Shown here: positions 35,079-43,203 of the stretch, one piece after another | How positions within the stretch are numbered: the first letter of the stretch is position 1 | How the letters are laid out: each line of letters starts with the position of its first letter | Source of the DNA: SIG78 sp036677805 | GTDB lineage: Bacteria > Verrucomicrobiota > Lentisphaeria > Victivallales > Victivallaceae | DNA: 64,000 nucleotides | Assembly (NCBI GenBank): GCA_036677805.1 | Contig: JAVBVS010000016.1 | Span: 415,914-479,913, forward strand | Direction of reading: 5' to 3' | Notes under the pieces: model-generated | What the model saw: the letters and a program-made list of their open reading frames with translations, nothing else | What the model was told of the DNA's origin: nothing | The model's database searches: none | Program-made: the position numbers and the translations under genes

Positions 35079-35547
35079 CGATAAATTTCTCCCCCAATTT
35101 TATCGATTTTCATATTTTTGGCCGCAACTCTGGACATTGAATCGGTTGCGGTTGTGCGTTCCGGTCAGACAATGCATTTCCGGTTCCCCATCCGGACGCC
35201 AAACTGGCTGAAAATAAAGCTGGCTTTGACAGCAGGACCGGGTGTACATATTGATCGTATGAATTCCATATTATGAATTACATTTCGGTCATGATTTCGG
35301 TTCTGCAGGCAATTGCTCAACTTCCCTCAACTAAAGAGGGCTAAGATAAAAATCCTTTAAATAACGTAAATTGAATTATCTGTACCATGTGACATCATTT
35401 GGCCGGAGCATCATGCCAAACAAATCGCTGTCCGTTACCCGGCTGTTTTTCCGGTTTCGGAACCAACCAATAACATACCCTCCGTCCCGCCAAATGCAAT
35501 CTTTCGCTAACATAAAAGTTTAAATTTCCCCCTCTGAAATGTGCGCA
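35079..35547. other. Intergenic, includes direct repeat copy 2 (35448-35546), no gene
   Basis: No open frame with a ribosome binding site is visible in either direction. The last 100 bases are the second copy of the direct repeat described at 34480; in it the minus-strand TTGACG is changed to TTGGCG. The repeat ends where the nuclease gene fragment begins. Confidence 0.55.
35448..35546. repeat. Imperfect direct repeat, copy 2
   Basis: Matches 34480-34575 in the same orientation, best in CAATAACATACCCTCCG and CAAATGCAATCTTTCGC. Together the copies bracket about 970 bases of AT-rich DNA with one membrane-protein gene. Confidence 0.8.
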
Positions 35548-35736
35548 AGACTTCGGACACTATCAATCTACTTGTTTGAATTCAAACTGGAGAAAAGTGC
35601 AGAATTGGGAATGGCACAAATACATGGGAAAGATTATTTCCGGAAGTATCTTTTGGGTGGGAAGCAAATTGTTTTGATGGGAGCAAACTTCGATTTTGCT
35701 CAGGGGCAAGTCACCGACTGAATCAGCGAAAAGTAA
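35548..35736 (+). pseudogene. C-terminal remnant of an AAA-ATPase-like/PD-(D/E)XK nuclease gene
   Basis: The frame reads LSIYLFEFKLEKSAELGMAQ, then IHGKDYFRKYLLGGKQIVLM and GANFDFAQGQVTD, a TGA at 35719-35721, then ISEK and TAA. In intact proteins of this family (common in Bacteroidetes and gut bacteria) the last 50 residues read YVFEFKL..SAEEALAQI, a KIGVNF-like strand and a final DW. Here the E-x-K nuclease motif EFKL is kept, but the tryptophan codon is replaced by TGA and the ATPase part of several hundred residues is missing. The fragment begins right at the end of the direct repeat. It is certainly non-functional as an ATPase. Confidence 0.6.
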
Positions 35737-36033
35737 ACCATCAAAAGCCGTAAGGTATTATTCAAAAATCGATTACGAATACTGAGACGTTTCTGGTCCC
35801 TTAACAATATCGATGCACGATACAATACATCTAATCCACTAATAATAAAATAGATAGATTAAAAAAAGAAGATTGTATCAGACCAAAAATCTGTTAGAAT
35901 CAGAGAAATTCCAAGGCTGGAAGACAAGAGAATTAGAAGAGAAAATAGCAAGGAATGCAACGGAGGAAACAACGCAAATCCACTGCGTTCACCGGCGTTT
36001 GTGGAGTAGTATGAAAGGTAAGTCAGGGCATGC
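35737..36033. other. Intergenic, AT-rich junction zone
   Basis: About 300 bases with no supported gene. A 61-codon frame (35873-36058) overlaps the end of the truncated dehydrogenase on the other strand, has no ribosome binding site and is rejected. Composition switches from AT-rich to GC-rich close to 36,030, the point where the dehydrogenase frame breaks off, so a recombination junction is likely there. Confidence 0.4.
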
Positions 36034-36867
36034 TTACGCGGCGTGTCCAGTCAGATAGTAGGGATCGACGCCGATGCAGTGTCCGCCGACCAGTCCCGGC
36101 TGGAATTTTAGGAAGTTCCACTTGGTCCCGGCCGCCTCCAGTACGTCCTGGGTATCGATGCCGATCAGGTGAAATATCTTCGCCAGCTCATTGACAAACG
36201 CGATATTGAGATCGCGCTGCGAGTTCTCGATGACTTTGGCCGCCTCCGCCACCTTCATGCTGTCGGCTTTATGAGTGCCATTTTTCAAAATCGAATTGTA
36301 GAGGGCATCGACAACGTTCGCGATTTCAGGGGTTGATCCCGAAGTGATCTTCAGAATCTGGGTGAGCGTATGCTGCTTGTCGCCGGGATTGATGCGCTCC
36401 GGGCTGTAGCCGCAGAAGAAATCGCGGTTGAATTTCAGGCCGGAAAACTTTTCCAGCACCGGAACGCATTCCTCTTCGGTACAGCCCGGATAAACCGTGC
36501 TTTCATAGATGACGATCGCACCCTTTTTCATGCTTTTGCCGACGGTTTCACTGGCCCGGTACAAGGGGGTCAGGTCGGGCCGGTTATACTTGTCGACCGG
36601 CGTCGGGACGGTGACAATAAAAATGTCCCGGTCGCTCAAATCCTCCGGGTTTCCTGAATATCGGAGCCGGGTGGCCGCCTTCAGATCCTCGGCGGAGGTT
36701 TCCAGTGTGCCGTCAATGCCTTTGCGCAACGCCTCCAGCCGGTCGGCTTTCACATCGAATCCGACCGTGTCGAATTTTTTGCCGAACTCGACCGCCAGCG
36801 GCAGGCCCACATAACCGAGGCCAATGAGCGCAATCCTGCTTTCACCGTTTTTGATCTTTTCCAACAT
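36034..36867 (-). pseudogene. UDP-N-acetyl sugar dehydrogenase (WbpA/TviB/VipA-like), C-terminally truncated
   Basis: 277 residues are present from ATG 36867 (after GGGGAAGAG). IALIGLGYVGLPLAVEFG gives the NAD site, YESTVYPGCTEEECVP and GYSPERINPGDKQHTL are the family hallmarks, and the catalytic cysteine is in GLVGGHCIGVDPYYLT. The frame ends four residues later at GHAA-stop. Normal enzymes run to about 425 residues, because the C-terminal domain that completes the UDP-binding site follows. The loss of that domain should abolish activity. Full-length relatives oxidise UDP-GlcNAc, UDP-GalNAc or UDP-ManNAc to uronic acids. Position downstream of a NusG-like gene suggests the first enzyme of a deleted capsule locus. 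Confidence 0.75.
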
Positions 36868-37651
36868 TTTTCTCTTCCCCCGTACTTTAATTGGCCCCCA
36901 AAACAATACTGTGTCCGCCGGAGCCGATGTGTTTTTCCATCGATTCATATGGAATCCGCAATGCCAGCAGCATCTTGAGCAAACTTCCTCTTTCCTGCAG
37001 TCTCAACGAGGAACGCTACCGGGTCCGGCCGACGCGAAATTATCCTGACAACGGCCTCACGCCGCAATATCCGTCGTCGTCTTGCTCCCGCCGCTCCGGC
37101 ATCAAGGCATGTCGGGCAAGCGGTATCGTGAAATCGGTTCCACATGAATATGCCGTAGCACCGTCGCGGGAATATCATCCAGCAACAGGAACAGATTCTG
37201 AGTTCTTCCGATAACATTCGGCGAAAGACTTTTTCAATTCCGATCTCTGGAATGCGGAAAGCTACCGGATTGCAGTCGGTGCTGCCGTCTGTCATGCCGG
37301 TAAAACCCGCGTTCCGAATTTCTGTTTCCGCTCAGCACGGCAAGACCATCCCGACATCCATCAGATCGTTCCAACGATTGTCTTCATGACTGAAACGTTC
37401 GAAACAAAGAAATTCCGTTAAATATACACGGATGATTGCGAAAAGTCAATTTTTTCCATGAAAATAAGGCTAAATATTTGACTGAATCATTCGTTTCGAA
37501 AGGCCCGGCGCAATGCCCCCCGCCCCTCAGGCAACGGTACGTCGCCACGGAATTCCGGTTCTGCCGCAAGCCTCGGCGGAGTTGTTCCCGCTGCCGCTTT
37601 CCGGCTGCTTTTTTCTGCCGTCGGAATTTCGGCCGTCGCCATTCGCGCTTT
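36868..37651. other. 784 bases without an intact gene, but with a minus-strand promoter
   Basis: Between the NusG-like gene and the truncated dehydrogenase no intact gene is supported. A good minus-strand sigma-70 promoter lies at 37421-37449. The minus-strand frame 37295-36945 (116 codons) is cysteine- and arginine-rich without a recognisable motif; another frame in the same stretch gives LFLLLDDIPATVLRHIHVEP before a stop, which looks like the tail of a decayed protein. It is either a long untranslated leader or a gene in ruins. Confidence 0.4.
37421..37449 (-). promoter_or_regulatory. Sigma-70-type promoter, minus strand
   Basis: TTGACT (37449-37444) and TATATT (37426-37421) are separated by 17 bases. 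It would drive transcription toward the truncated dehydrogenase with a leader of about 550 bases. Confidence 0.55.
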
Positions 37652-38188
37652 TTACGCAGTGATCTTGCTCAGCGTTTCCGAGGGAACCGAATACTCCACA
37701 TGCCGGTTGAGGATGGTGATATTGATCACTATCAGATTTTGGCCGTCCTCCCGTCTCACCACGTCGGTGACCAGTCCTTTCAACGCTCCCGCCGTAACCA
37801 GAACCTTGTCTCCAGCCATAATATCGGGATTCACCAGGATGGGGGCTTCCCGCGCCAGCTGTTCGCACTGCCGCAGGGCGTTGAGTTCCTGAATGAATCG
37901 ATTTTCCTGATGCTCTTCCCGCAACAGTTCAATTTGAACGAATTTGGGTTCCTGCCGTTTCAGCTCATAGCGTTCCCGGTCGTCGACGCATAGGAAAATG
38001 TATCCCGGAATCATGGGAATTTCGGTGATGATCTTGGTGGAATGATGCACCCGCGCCTTGGGAAGCAGCGGGAGATAACAGTCAATTCCCGCCCCCCGCA
38101 ACCGGCGTTCCATCAGCTTCTCCGTACGCGGCCACAAATAGGCAAATCCCCAGAAGCGGCCCGGATTTTTTTGTATGATATGATTCAC
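37652..38188 (-). CDS. NusG-like specialised transcription antiterminator (UpxY/RfaH type)
   Basis: A 178-residue NusG paralogue. The N-terminal NGN domain is seen in WGFAYLWPRTEKLMERRLRG and PMIPGYIFLCVDDRER near residue 60; the C-terminal KOW domain in DIMAGDKVLVTAGALKGLVT near residue 124. Such paralogues usually open capsule or surface-glycan loci and prevent early termination of the long transcript. I chose GTG 38188 because GGAG lies five bases before it; the TTG 12 codons upstream has none. A probable promoter is at 38353-38380. The locus it would serve is broken a kilobase downstream. Confidence 0.85.
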   Translation of the reverse strand: MNHIIQKNPGRFWGFAYLWPRTEKLMERRLRGAGIDCYLPLLPKARVHHSTKIITEIPMIPGYIFLCVDDRERYELKRQEPKFVQIELLREEHQENRFIQELNALRQCEQLAREAPILVNPDIMAGDKVLVTAGALKGLVTDVVRREDGQNLIVINITILNRHVEYSVPSETLSKITA

Positions 38189-38352
38189 CTTTTCTCCGCA
38201 ACCGTAAAATTTTCCAGACCGCAATAATGGTGCGGAATGAATCGGCCCGCCGGGCCGCTCGGAAATTCCGCCTTCATTTTTCCGGGGGCGGCATCGGCAA
38301 GATCGTTTACCTCATGGCGACGGCCCGAACCCGGAACCCATAAATTCCCTTT

Positions 38353-38380
38353 AATGTACTGCATATTCCGGGGAAGTCAA
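38353..38380 (-). promoter_or_regulatory. Probable sigma-70 promoter of the NusG-like gene
   Basis: On the minus strand TTGACT (38380-38375) and TACATT (38358-38353) are spaced by 16 bases, leaving a leader of about 160 bases before GTG 38188. Confidence 0.45.
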
Positions 38381-38411
38381 TCCTGCTTCACAGGGAAATA
38401 AGACCGAATGC

Positions 38412-39206
38412 CTATCGGCGCGATGCGTCGGGAGTTTGCCCCCGGAGAATTCGGTATTTACAGAAAAGCTGCATCATTCCGACAAGTTCATGCAGCGCGC
38501 ATTCCAACATGGCCAGAGCGCCGGCGGTCGGACAGAGGGCCCGGAATCCTTCCCGCGGAAGCCCGACTAATTGTCCTCCCGGAGCCGGCAGGCAGTCGCA
38601 GTGGCAATATCGGGCAATTTGCATGAGGCGCGGCAAGTGCCATGAATTGGAAACAAGGATAATTGGCATTGAATACCAGTTGAATGCCGTTATTTCGGCT
38701 TCGGAATCCCTCGCGGTATCGATCACCAGCACCTGTTCCGGCGCAATCCCGAACCGGGCCAAAAAAGACTGAAGCCCCTGGCGTTTCCGCGCATTCAGTT
38801 CCGGATGATCCGGCATGGAGACGCAAAGCCGGAAGTCGATTCCCGCATGTTGCAGCATTTCGGCCACACGCCCGGCCTCGATCAGCCGAATCACGAGATT
38901 ATCGCTGAACCAGCTCTCCGGCACCCGCCGGGAATGTTGCTGAAACCCGCCCCCGGGAACCGCAATCAGATAACGCGGTTCGGACAGTCCCTCCGCGGTG
39001 AATTGCGGATACATCCGACTCAAACGATTCAAGACCATTGGTCCGACGCAGCCGCCCAGAACAAGTATCGTCAATACGCCCGGCAGGGCCCATTGCGCAC
39101 AGGATGGAAATAAAAATGCCGCGAGCGATGCCAGAGCCACCGCGGTCAAGGTCAAAAACAAGCGTGAAATTATCTTTTTAACCCTGAATAACCAATTCAT
39201 TCGCAT
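38412..39206 (-). CDS. YdcF/ElyC-like DUF218 protein
   Basis: A 264-residue protein with two N-terminal membrane helices (about 10-32 and 36-55) followed by a DUF218 domain: YLIAVPGGGFQQ near residue 79, DTARDSEAEITAF near residue 162, and PIILVSNSWHLPRLM near residue 180. Members such as ElyC and SanA act in envelope integrity, probably on lipid-carrier or peptidoglycan metabolism; the chemistry is unknown. A probable promoter is at 39294-39321. The next gene downstream on the same strand is the NusG-like gene, which has its own promoter. Confidence 0.8.
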   Translation of the reverse strand: MRMNWLFRVKKIISRLFLTLTAVALASLAAFLFPSCAQWALPGVLTILVLGGCVGPMVLNRLSRMYPQFTAEGLSEPRYLIAVPGGGFQQHSRRVPESWFSDNLVIRLIEAGRVAEMLQHAGIDFRLCVSMPDHPELNARKRQGLQSFLARFGIAPEQVLVIDTARDSEAEITAFNWYSMPIILVSNSWHLPRLMQIARYCHCDCLPAPGGQLVGLPREGFRALCPTAGALAMLECALHELVGMMQLFCKYRILRGQTPDASRR

Positions 39207-39293
39207 ACAATTCTATATTTATCGCAAAATACTGTCGGGGCCCGCATTCCCGGGGTGCCGCAACTTCTCCGGTTTTCCGTCCCGAGATGGATT

Positions 39294-39321
39294 AGTTTAT
39301 CATGCACCCATGAAAAGTCAA
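39294..39321 (-). promoter_or_regulatory. Probable sigma-70 promoter of the YdcF-like gene
   Basis: On the minus strand TTGACT (39321-39316) and TAAACT (39299-39294) are spaced by 16 bases, about 85 bases before the ATG at 39206. Confidence 0.5.
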
Positions 39322-39388
39322 GAGTATGTCGCTAGAAAATGAAGAATTTTTGGAAGAGCAGTAATATATCAATCCTCATTGATGCGTA

Positions 39389-39419
39389 CGGGCATGACGA
39401 ACGCCCCCCGTCATGCCCG
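39389..39419. terminator. GC-rich hairpin after a minus-strand gene set
   Basis: CGGGCATGACG (39389-39399) pairs perfectly with CGTCATGCCCG (39409-39419), loop of nine bases. It lies about 40 bases past the stop of the gene ending at 39461. There is no T-tract, so it may be a Rho-dependent or bidirectional barrier and not a classical terminator. Confidence 0.5.
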
Positions 39420-39460
39420 GATCGACGGTGATCCGATGTTTCGTCTGCCCTCCCCGCGGC

Positions 39461-39781
39461 TTATTCCATCTCCTCTCGCCGACATTTTCCGTCGAGCAGC
39501 GCGCGTTCGTCGTCCGTAAGCGTTTTCAGCACCGCCGCGAAATCCTCATCCGCAGTCGAAAGATGCGATGCCACCAGGAATTTGTCCAGCAGACCGGCGG
39601 CTTCCAGCTCCGCGCGTTTCGCGGTCCAACCTTCGCCCAGCGCCCGGATGATCTTGAGCTGATCATAGCGCCGGATTTCCGGAGCAGCTTCCGGCGCCTT
39701 GGTGATATAGCCGTTATCCTCGTACCATTGTTTGCTCATCTTCGGCCCAGTATAGGGTAACCCGTTCTTGTAATAAGCCAT
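39461..39781 (-). CDS. Small hypothetical protein, last of a three-gene set
   Basis: A 106-residue soluble protein beginning MAYYKNGLPYTGPKMSKQWYEDNGYITKAP. I recognise no enzyme family. The ATG at 39781 follows GAGGAGA, a very strong site, and the longer open frame upstream is overlap with the previous gene. The middle helix (DQLKIIRALGEGWTAKRAEL) and the aromatic N-terminus resemble small proteins encoded near phage tail-fibre genes, but that is a weak impression. Confidence 0.55.
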   Translation of the reverse strand: MAYYKNGLPYTGPKMSKQWYEDNGYITKAPEAAPEIRRYDQLKIIRALGEGWTAKRAELEAAGLLDKFLVASHLSTADEDFAAVLKTLTDDERALLDGKCRREEME

Positions 39782-39791
39782 TATTGTCTCC

Positions 39792-40655
39792 TCAGTTGAA
39801 TGCCGCGATTTCGTTTGACGGCAGAGTCCGATTGAATACCAGCAGCGCAAACAGTTTGTCGCTCGCCGCTCCGGTGTAAATTCCGGTCGATGGATTGAAT
39901 TTGCCGCTGTTGGCATAGCCCCCGGTTGCCCTGCGTTCCAGCACCGTTCCAGCCATACCGGTCAGCGGCGTTTTAATGGTCCAGCCGAGTCCCGCATTGG
40001 CCGCCTCGAACACGCCGCGGTCGCGGCGGACATTGCCATAGGTCAGCAACCGCTTTTCCTCATGCCACGTCGGATAACTCCACGATTTGCCGGTGGTCAG
40101 ATTGCGGAATACCGCACTGATCATATTCCCGGAAAAATTAGAGGTTGGTACCATATTGGTAAACGCGGTCAAACGATCCGGAGTGGACCGCTCGTCAGAC
40201 AAAATGTCGTTCACATAGGAGCGACGGACTGTGCCGATTGCGGAAAATCGAATTTTAACCACCCCCGGCGGAGGTTCATTTGCAGTTCCCCACAGCGCAA
40301 CGCTCGCATTATTGAACAGGCTGCAATAAATTCTGGCGCCCAGATTGACAGTGTTGTAGACGCGAATGAAGGGTCCGTTGCCGACCGGAGACCAATACGC
40401 CTCGGTCGCGTTGGTTGCGAACCGACTTACGGTTAGTTCGAACTCGAAATCATCGGTCGCCGCAAAATTTTCCGCAATCCAGGTCTGAAACCAATCCCAT
40501 GTCGCCGGTTCCGCCGCAAAATTACGCAGCGTGTCCGAGGGCCACATCACGCCCGGCTTGAGCGGAGACGCCACGATGCCGCCGCGATACGGAAATGCCG
40601 CCATCAGGCACGATGGGCGCCTGGCCGCAGCCATCCAGTAATCAATCGCCGCCAT
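39792..40655 (-). CDS. Hypothetical protein, possibly phage-derived structural or surface protein
   Basis: A 287-residue protein without signal peptide; ATG 40655 sits on the previous stop (TGATG). It is rich in Asn, Thr and aromatic residues, with beta-type stretches such as NGPFIRVYNTVNLGARIYCS and FNPSTGIYTGAASDKLFALL. The latter resembles the concanavalin-like laminin G fold that ends in a note on visible units (here KLFALLVFNRTLPSNEIAAF, with the pattern seen in LamG-type domains). A binding or adhesion role is possible; no catalytic motif is visible. Confidence 0.5.
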   Translation of the reverse strand: MAAIDYWMAAARRPSCLMAAFPYRGGIVASPLKPGVMWPSDTLRNFAAEPATWDWFQTWIAENFAATDDFEFELTVSRFATNATEAYWSPVGNGPFIRVYNTVNLGARIYCSLFNNASVALWGTANEPPPGVVKIRFSAIGTVRRSYVNDILSDERSTPDRLTAFTNMVPTSNFSGNMISAVFRNLTTGKSWSYPTWHEEKRLLTYGNVRRDRGVFEAANAGLGWTIKTPLTGMAGTVLERRATGGYANSGKFNPSTGIYTGAASDKLFALLVFNRTLPSNEIAAFN

Positions 40656-41605
40656 CAGCACACCCTCCAATCGACGGCCAGCGCGGTCACGATATTGCCC
40701 GAGCCGTCCTTGAGCGTATCGGAAGCGTCGATGGTATCGCGCTCGATCGCGACAAGCCCGGTCGCCGGAACGGAGAACTCAAGTTCCACCGCCGCCACAG
40801 ACGCACCGACTGCCGCCACAAAGCGCGCTGATCCGACCTTAAGCACGATATTGCCGGTTACGGAACCGTCCGCCGTCACCAGCCAGAGTTTGATCCTGCT
40901 CCACCCCGCCGCCTGGTAGCCGACGAACGCAAGATCATTTTCGTCATCGAGATAGCAGACCGTGCCGTAATTCGCGTGATAATAGACTCGGTCCGCCACC
41001 GGCACGACCATTGCCGCCGGTTCGGCGGCGACATCCTCAAGCGCCTGCCGGATCGCCGCCGCGGTTTCACCGGCGGTCAGATATTCGCTCCGGGGTTCGG
41101 GCGGCGCGCCCAGCGGCGATTTGCTCTGATTGAAAATTTTCACCGGAATCCCGATGCGGCGGCGGATGGTTTCATCGCCAAAATCGGCATAACCGAGAAT
41201 TTCCAGCGTCGCCCGGCAATAGGTGTGCTGCTCCTCGTAGTCGGGTTCGCAATTGCGATCTTCAACCCGATGATCGCAAATGCGATTGACGATATTCGGC
41301 GTATCAAGCGCTACATCCGAGATCGAAACCGTCACGAACCCCGCCTCGTCCCGCCGGACCGCAACGCCTTCTCCGGTCACCGCCAGAACCTCCTCCGGCC
41401 AGACGACCCGTACCACCGTGCGGGTGAAATCCGTTACCGGCACATCGCCCGCGGTCCCCTCCCCGGTCGCCAGGCGGACGGTCACGGCGTTGACGGCGCC
41501 CCAAATCAGCGGCAGCGGCGTTTCCAGCAGCAAACCGTCCTGATAGATCCCCCGGCCATATTCGGCGCCGGGATCGACAGAAATATGAAAATCCATGGTT
41601 TTCAT
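40655..41605 (-). CDS. Hypothetical protein, first of a coupled three-gene set
   Basis: A 316-residue protein without signal peptide. The N-terminal half (DGLLLETPLPLIWGAVNAVT and following) and the C-terminal beta-rich half (GNIVLKVGSARFVAAVGASV) are separated by a helical segment with YLTAGETAAAIRQAL. Two acidic-cysteine patches (ICDHRVEDRNCEPDYEEQHT) are unusual. The reading frame, good ATG and coupling to the next gene support a real protein. Similar modular proteins occur in prophage baseplate or tail regions, but I cannot name a family. Confidence 0.5.
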   Translation of the reverse strand: MKTMDFHISVDPGAEYGRGIYQDGLLLETPLPLIWGAVNAVTVRLATGEGTAGDVPVTDFTRTVVRVVWPEEVLAVTGEGVAVRRDEAGFVTVSISDVALDTPNIVNRICDHRVEDRNCEPDYEEQHTYCRATLEILGYADFGDETIRRRIGIPVKIFNQSKSPLGAPPEPRSEYLTAGETAAAIRQALEDVAAEPAAMVVPVADRVYYHANYGTVCYLDDENDLAFVGYQAAGWSRIKLWLVTADGSVTGNIVLKVGSARFVAAVGASVAAVELEFSVPATGLVAIERDTIDASDTLKDGSGNIVTALAVDWRVC

Positions 41606-41626
41606 CCCAGTTTTTCACCGGCGCAA

Positions 41627-42046
41627 TCATTTGTACCGGGTGCGCACAAGCTGGACAATGTCAACCCGCCCCCTGTATACGACCGGTTCGGGAAGCTTCC
41701 GGAAATACCGCAAACCGAATTGTCCGACTTTTACCGGGTCCGGCGGACAAAATATCGGTAACGGTGTATTTTCCCCTGAAAAACCCGACGGCCAATCGCT
41801 ACGAACCATATTCCCCGCATGACCAATCGAGGACTTCATGAAAAAGATCGCTGCATCCCTGTCGGATGTGCTCGCCATCGCACCGACCTGTTTACGGAAA
41901 TGTGCGCGATTTCGACCGGTTTCTGACGCAGCGCAATCGAACGCGAGGCGGCCGCCGGGCAGCGCCAATGCCGCGGCGGTCTGCTTCCGCCACCGGACGG
42001 ATTTCCGGAACGACCCGGCGACCACGAAATTTTCACTATTTTTCAT
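41627..42046 (-). CDS. Doubtful hypothetical ORF
   Basis: A 139-codon minus-strand frame with AGGGGG three bases before the ATG. The N-terminal two-thirds are low in hydrophobic pattern and do not resemble a folded protein, while the last 40 residues (FGLRYFRKLPEPVVYRGRVD) look more protein-like. It could be a truncated gene fused to junk, or chance. It ends 22 bases before the 316-residue gene starts and begins 10 bases from the divergent promoter of the LacI-type regulator. Confidence 0.25.
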   Translation of the reverse strand: MKNSENFVVAGSFRKSVRWRKQTAAALALPGGRLAFDCAASETGRNRAHFRKQVGAMASTSDRDAAIFFMKSSIGHAGNMVRSDWPSGFSGENTPLPIFCPPDPVKVGQFGLRYFRKLPEPVVYRGRVDIVQLVRTRYK

Positions 42047-42055
42047 ATTGCCCCC

Positions 42056-42084
42056 TTGACAAACGATCGGAAATCCAGTATAAT
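42056..42084 (+). promoter_or_regulatory. Consensus sigma-70 promoter of the LacI-type regulator
   Basis: TTGACA (42056-42061) and TATAAT (42079-42084) with exactly 17 bases between them. The operator palindrome begins 10 bases after the -10 element. Confidence 0.9.
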
Positions 42085-42094
42085 TAAATAAAAA

Positions 42095-42106
42095 TTACAC
42101 GTGTAA
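42095..42106 (+). promoter_or_regulatory. LacI-type operator, copy 1
   Basis: TTACACGTGTAA is a perfect 12-bp palindrome with central CG, as in LacI/GalR operators. It covers the expected transcription start of the regulator gene at 42123, so autorepression is likely. Confidence 0.75.
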
Positions 42107-42122
42107 AAACAAGGTCGATCCC

Positions 42123-43133
42123 ATGGTATCCCGTTCTCCATCCTGCTCCGTGACCCGCGACGACGTAGCGCAAGCCTGCGGCGTCAGCGGCGCATTGGTC
42201 AGCTATGCTTTCAGCGAAGCGGCCCGCGACAAAGTCAAGCCGGAAACCCGGAAGCGCATCTTCGCCGCCGCCAAAGAGCTCGGATACCGGCCGAATTTCA
42301 CCGGCCGGGCGCTGAAGACCAGGCGCAGCTACAATATCGCCATCGTCTTGCCGGAGCGTTTCACCGAGTCGTTTTCACTGCATCATCTGCGCATTTTCCA
42401 CGGCATCTGTCATTCGATCAACCAGACCGACTACCGGCCGATGGTATTTTTCGGCGTCAACGACAAATTTTTCAATACGGTTCGCGACCGCCGGGTTGAC
42501 GGCATCATCGTCCAGGATTTCAATACCGATTTGAATTATGTCGCGAAACTGCTGCACTGCAATCTGCCATTGGTCCTGGCCAATGTCGACTACCCTTTTC
42601 CTTTGGGCATTGCGGCCGGATGGGTACGTTCCGACCATGAACAACTGGTCGCCGAGTGCATGACCCGGATGATCGCCCACGGCTGTCGGCGGCTGGCCGC
42701 CGTTTCGTGCCTTCCCGAGACCTGCCAACCCAACTTACGGCTGAATCAGGCTTTCGAAGCACAGTTGTCGACATACCGCACCCGGGGTGTCCATGGAGTA
42801 CTACTCAATCCCGATCATCCCGACTGGTTGAAACGGTTGGACGCCTGCTTCCGGGAAGGAGGTCCGGCAACCGGAATACTGGTCGACGGCACAATGTTCA
42901 TCGAGCCGATCATGGCCGCAGCCCGGGCATGTGGAGTGACACTGGAACTTGATCGAAACTTTTTCGTAGTCGAAAGCAGCACGGCGGAAGTCGGCATCTG
43001 GGTGCACGACTCCAAACAGATCGGCCGGCGCGCCTGGGCGATGATGAACCGAATGCTCAATCAGGAGCCGGGAACCGCGTTCGAAAAGATTCCTTTCCTG
43101 CTGGCGGATGATGAAATTCTGAGTCATATGTAA
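42123..43133 (+). CDS. LacI-family transcriptional regulator
   Basis: A 336-residue repressor-type protein. The N-terminal helix-turn-helix is VTRDDVAQACGVSGALVSYA (residues about 10-29), followed by the hinge helix ELGYRPNFTGRALKTRR. The rest is the periplasmic-binding-protein-like sugar sensor (SYNIAIVLPERF onward, with DGIIVQDFNTD near residue 122 and CRRLAAVSCLPE near residue 188). It is preceded by a consensus promoter and one operator, and followed after 39 bases by a second operator in front of the glycosidase-like gene at 43204. It probably controls that gene and the pseudopilin gene after it in response to a sugar. Confidence 0.92.
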   Translation: MVSRSPSCSVTRDDVAQACGVSGALVSYAFSEAARDKVKPETRKRIFAAAKELGYRPNFTGRALKTRRSYNIAIVLPERFTESFSLHHLRIFHGICHSINQTDYRPMVFFGVNDKFFNTVRDRRVDGIIVQDFNTDLNYVAKLLHCNLPLVLANVDYPFPLGIAAGWVRSDHEQLVAECMTRMIAHGCRRLAAVSCLPETCQPNLRLNQAFEAQLSTYRTRGVHGVLLNPDHPDWLKRLDACFREGGPATGILVDGTMFIEPIMAAARACGVTLELDRNFFVVESSTAEVGIWVHDSKQIGRRAWAMMNRMLNQEPGTAFEKIPFLLADDEILSHM

Positions 43134-43172
43134 TCTTTTAAAATTCTTTTTCAGGAACGATATATCATCTAA

Positions 43173-43186
43173 TTTACACCTGTAAA
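43173..43186 (+). promoter_or_regulatory. LacI-type operator, copy 2
   Basis: TTTACACCTGTAAA, two 6-bp arms around CC, matches the operator at 42095 in sequence and arm spacing. It lies 17 bases before the ATG of the glycosidase-like gene, just before AAGGAA. Confidence 0.7.
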
Positions 43187-43203
43187 AAAAAGGAACTGAC
43201 ACC

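Noticed and set aside
35719..35721. TGA as a tryptophan codon
   Set aside because: Many intact genes of the window end with TGA, for example at 2684-2686 and 17106-17108, so the code is standard and the TGA marks a broken gene.
35873..36058. A 61-codon plus-strand frame
   Set aside because: Overlaps the end of the truncated dehydrogenase and has no ribosome binding site.
36945..37295. A 116-codon minus-strand frame
   Set aside because: Composition unlike a protein and no start signal; at most a decayed gene.
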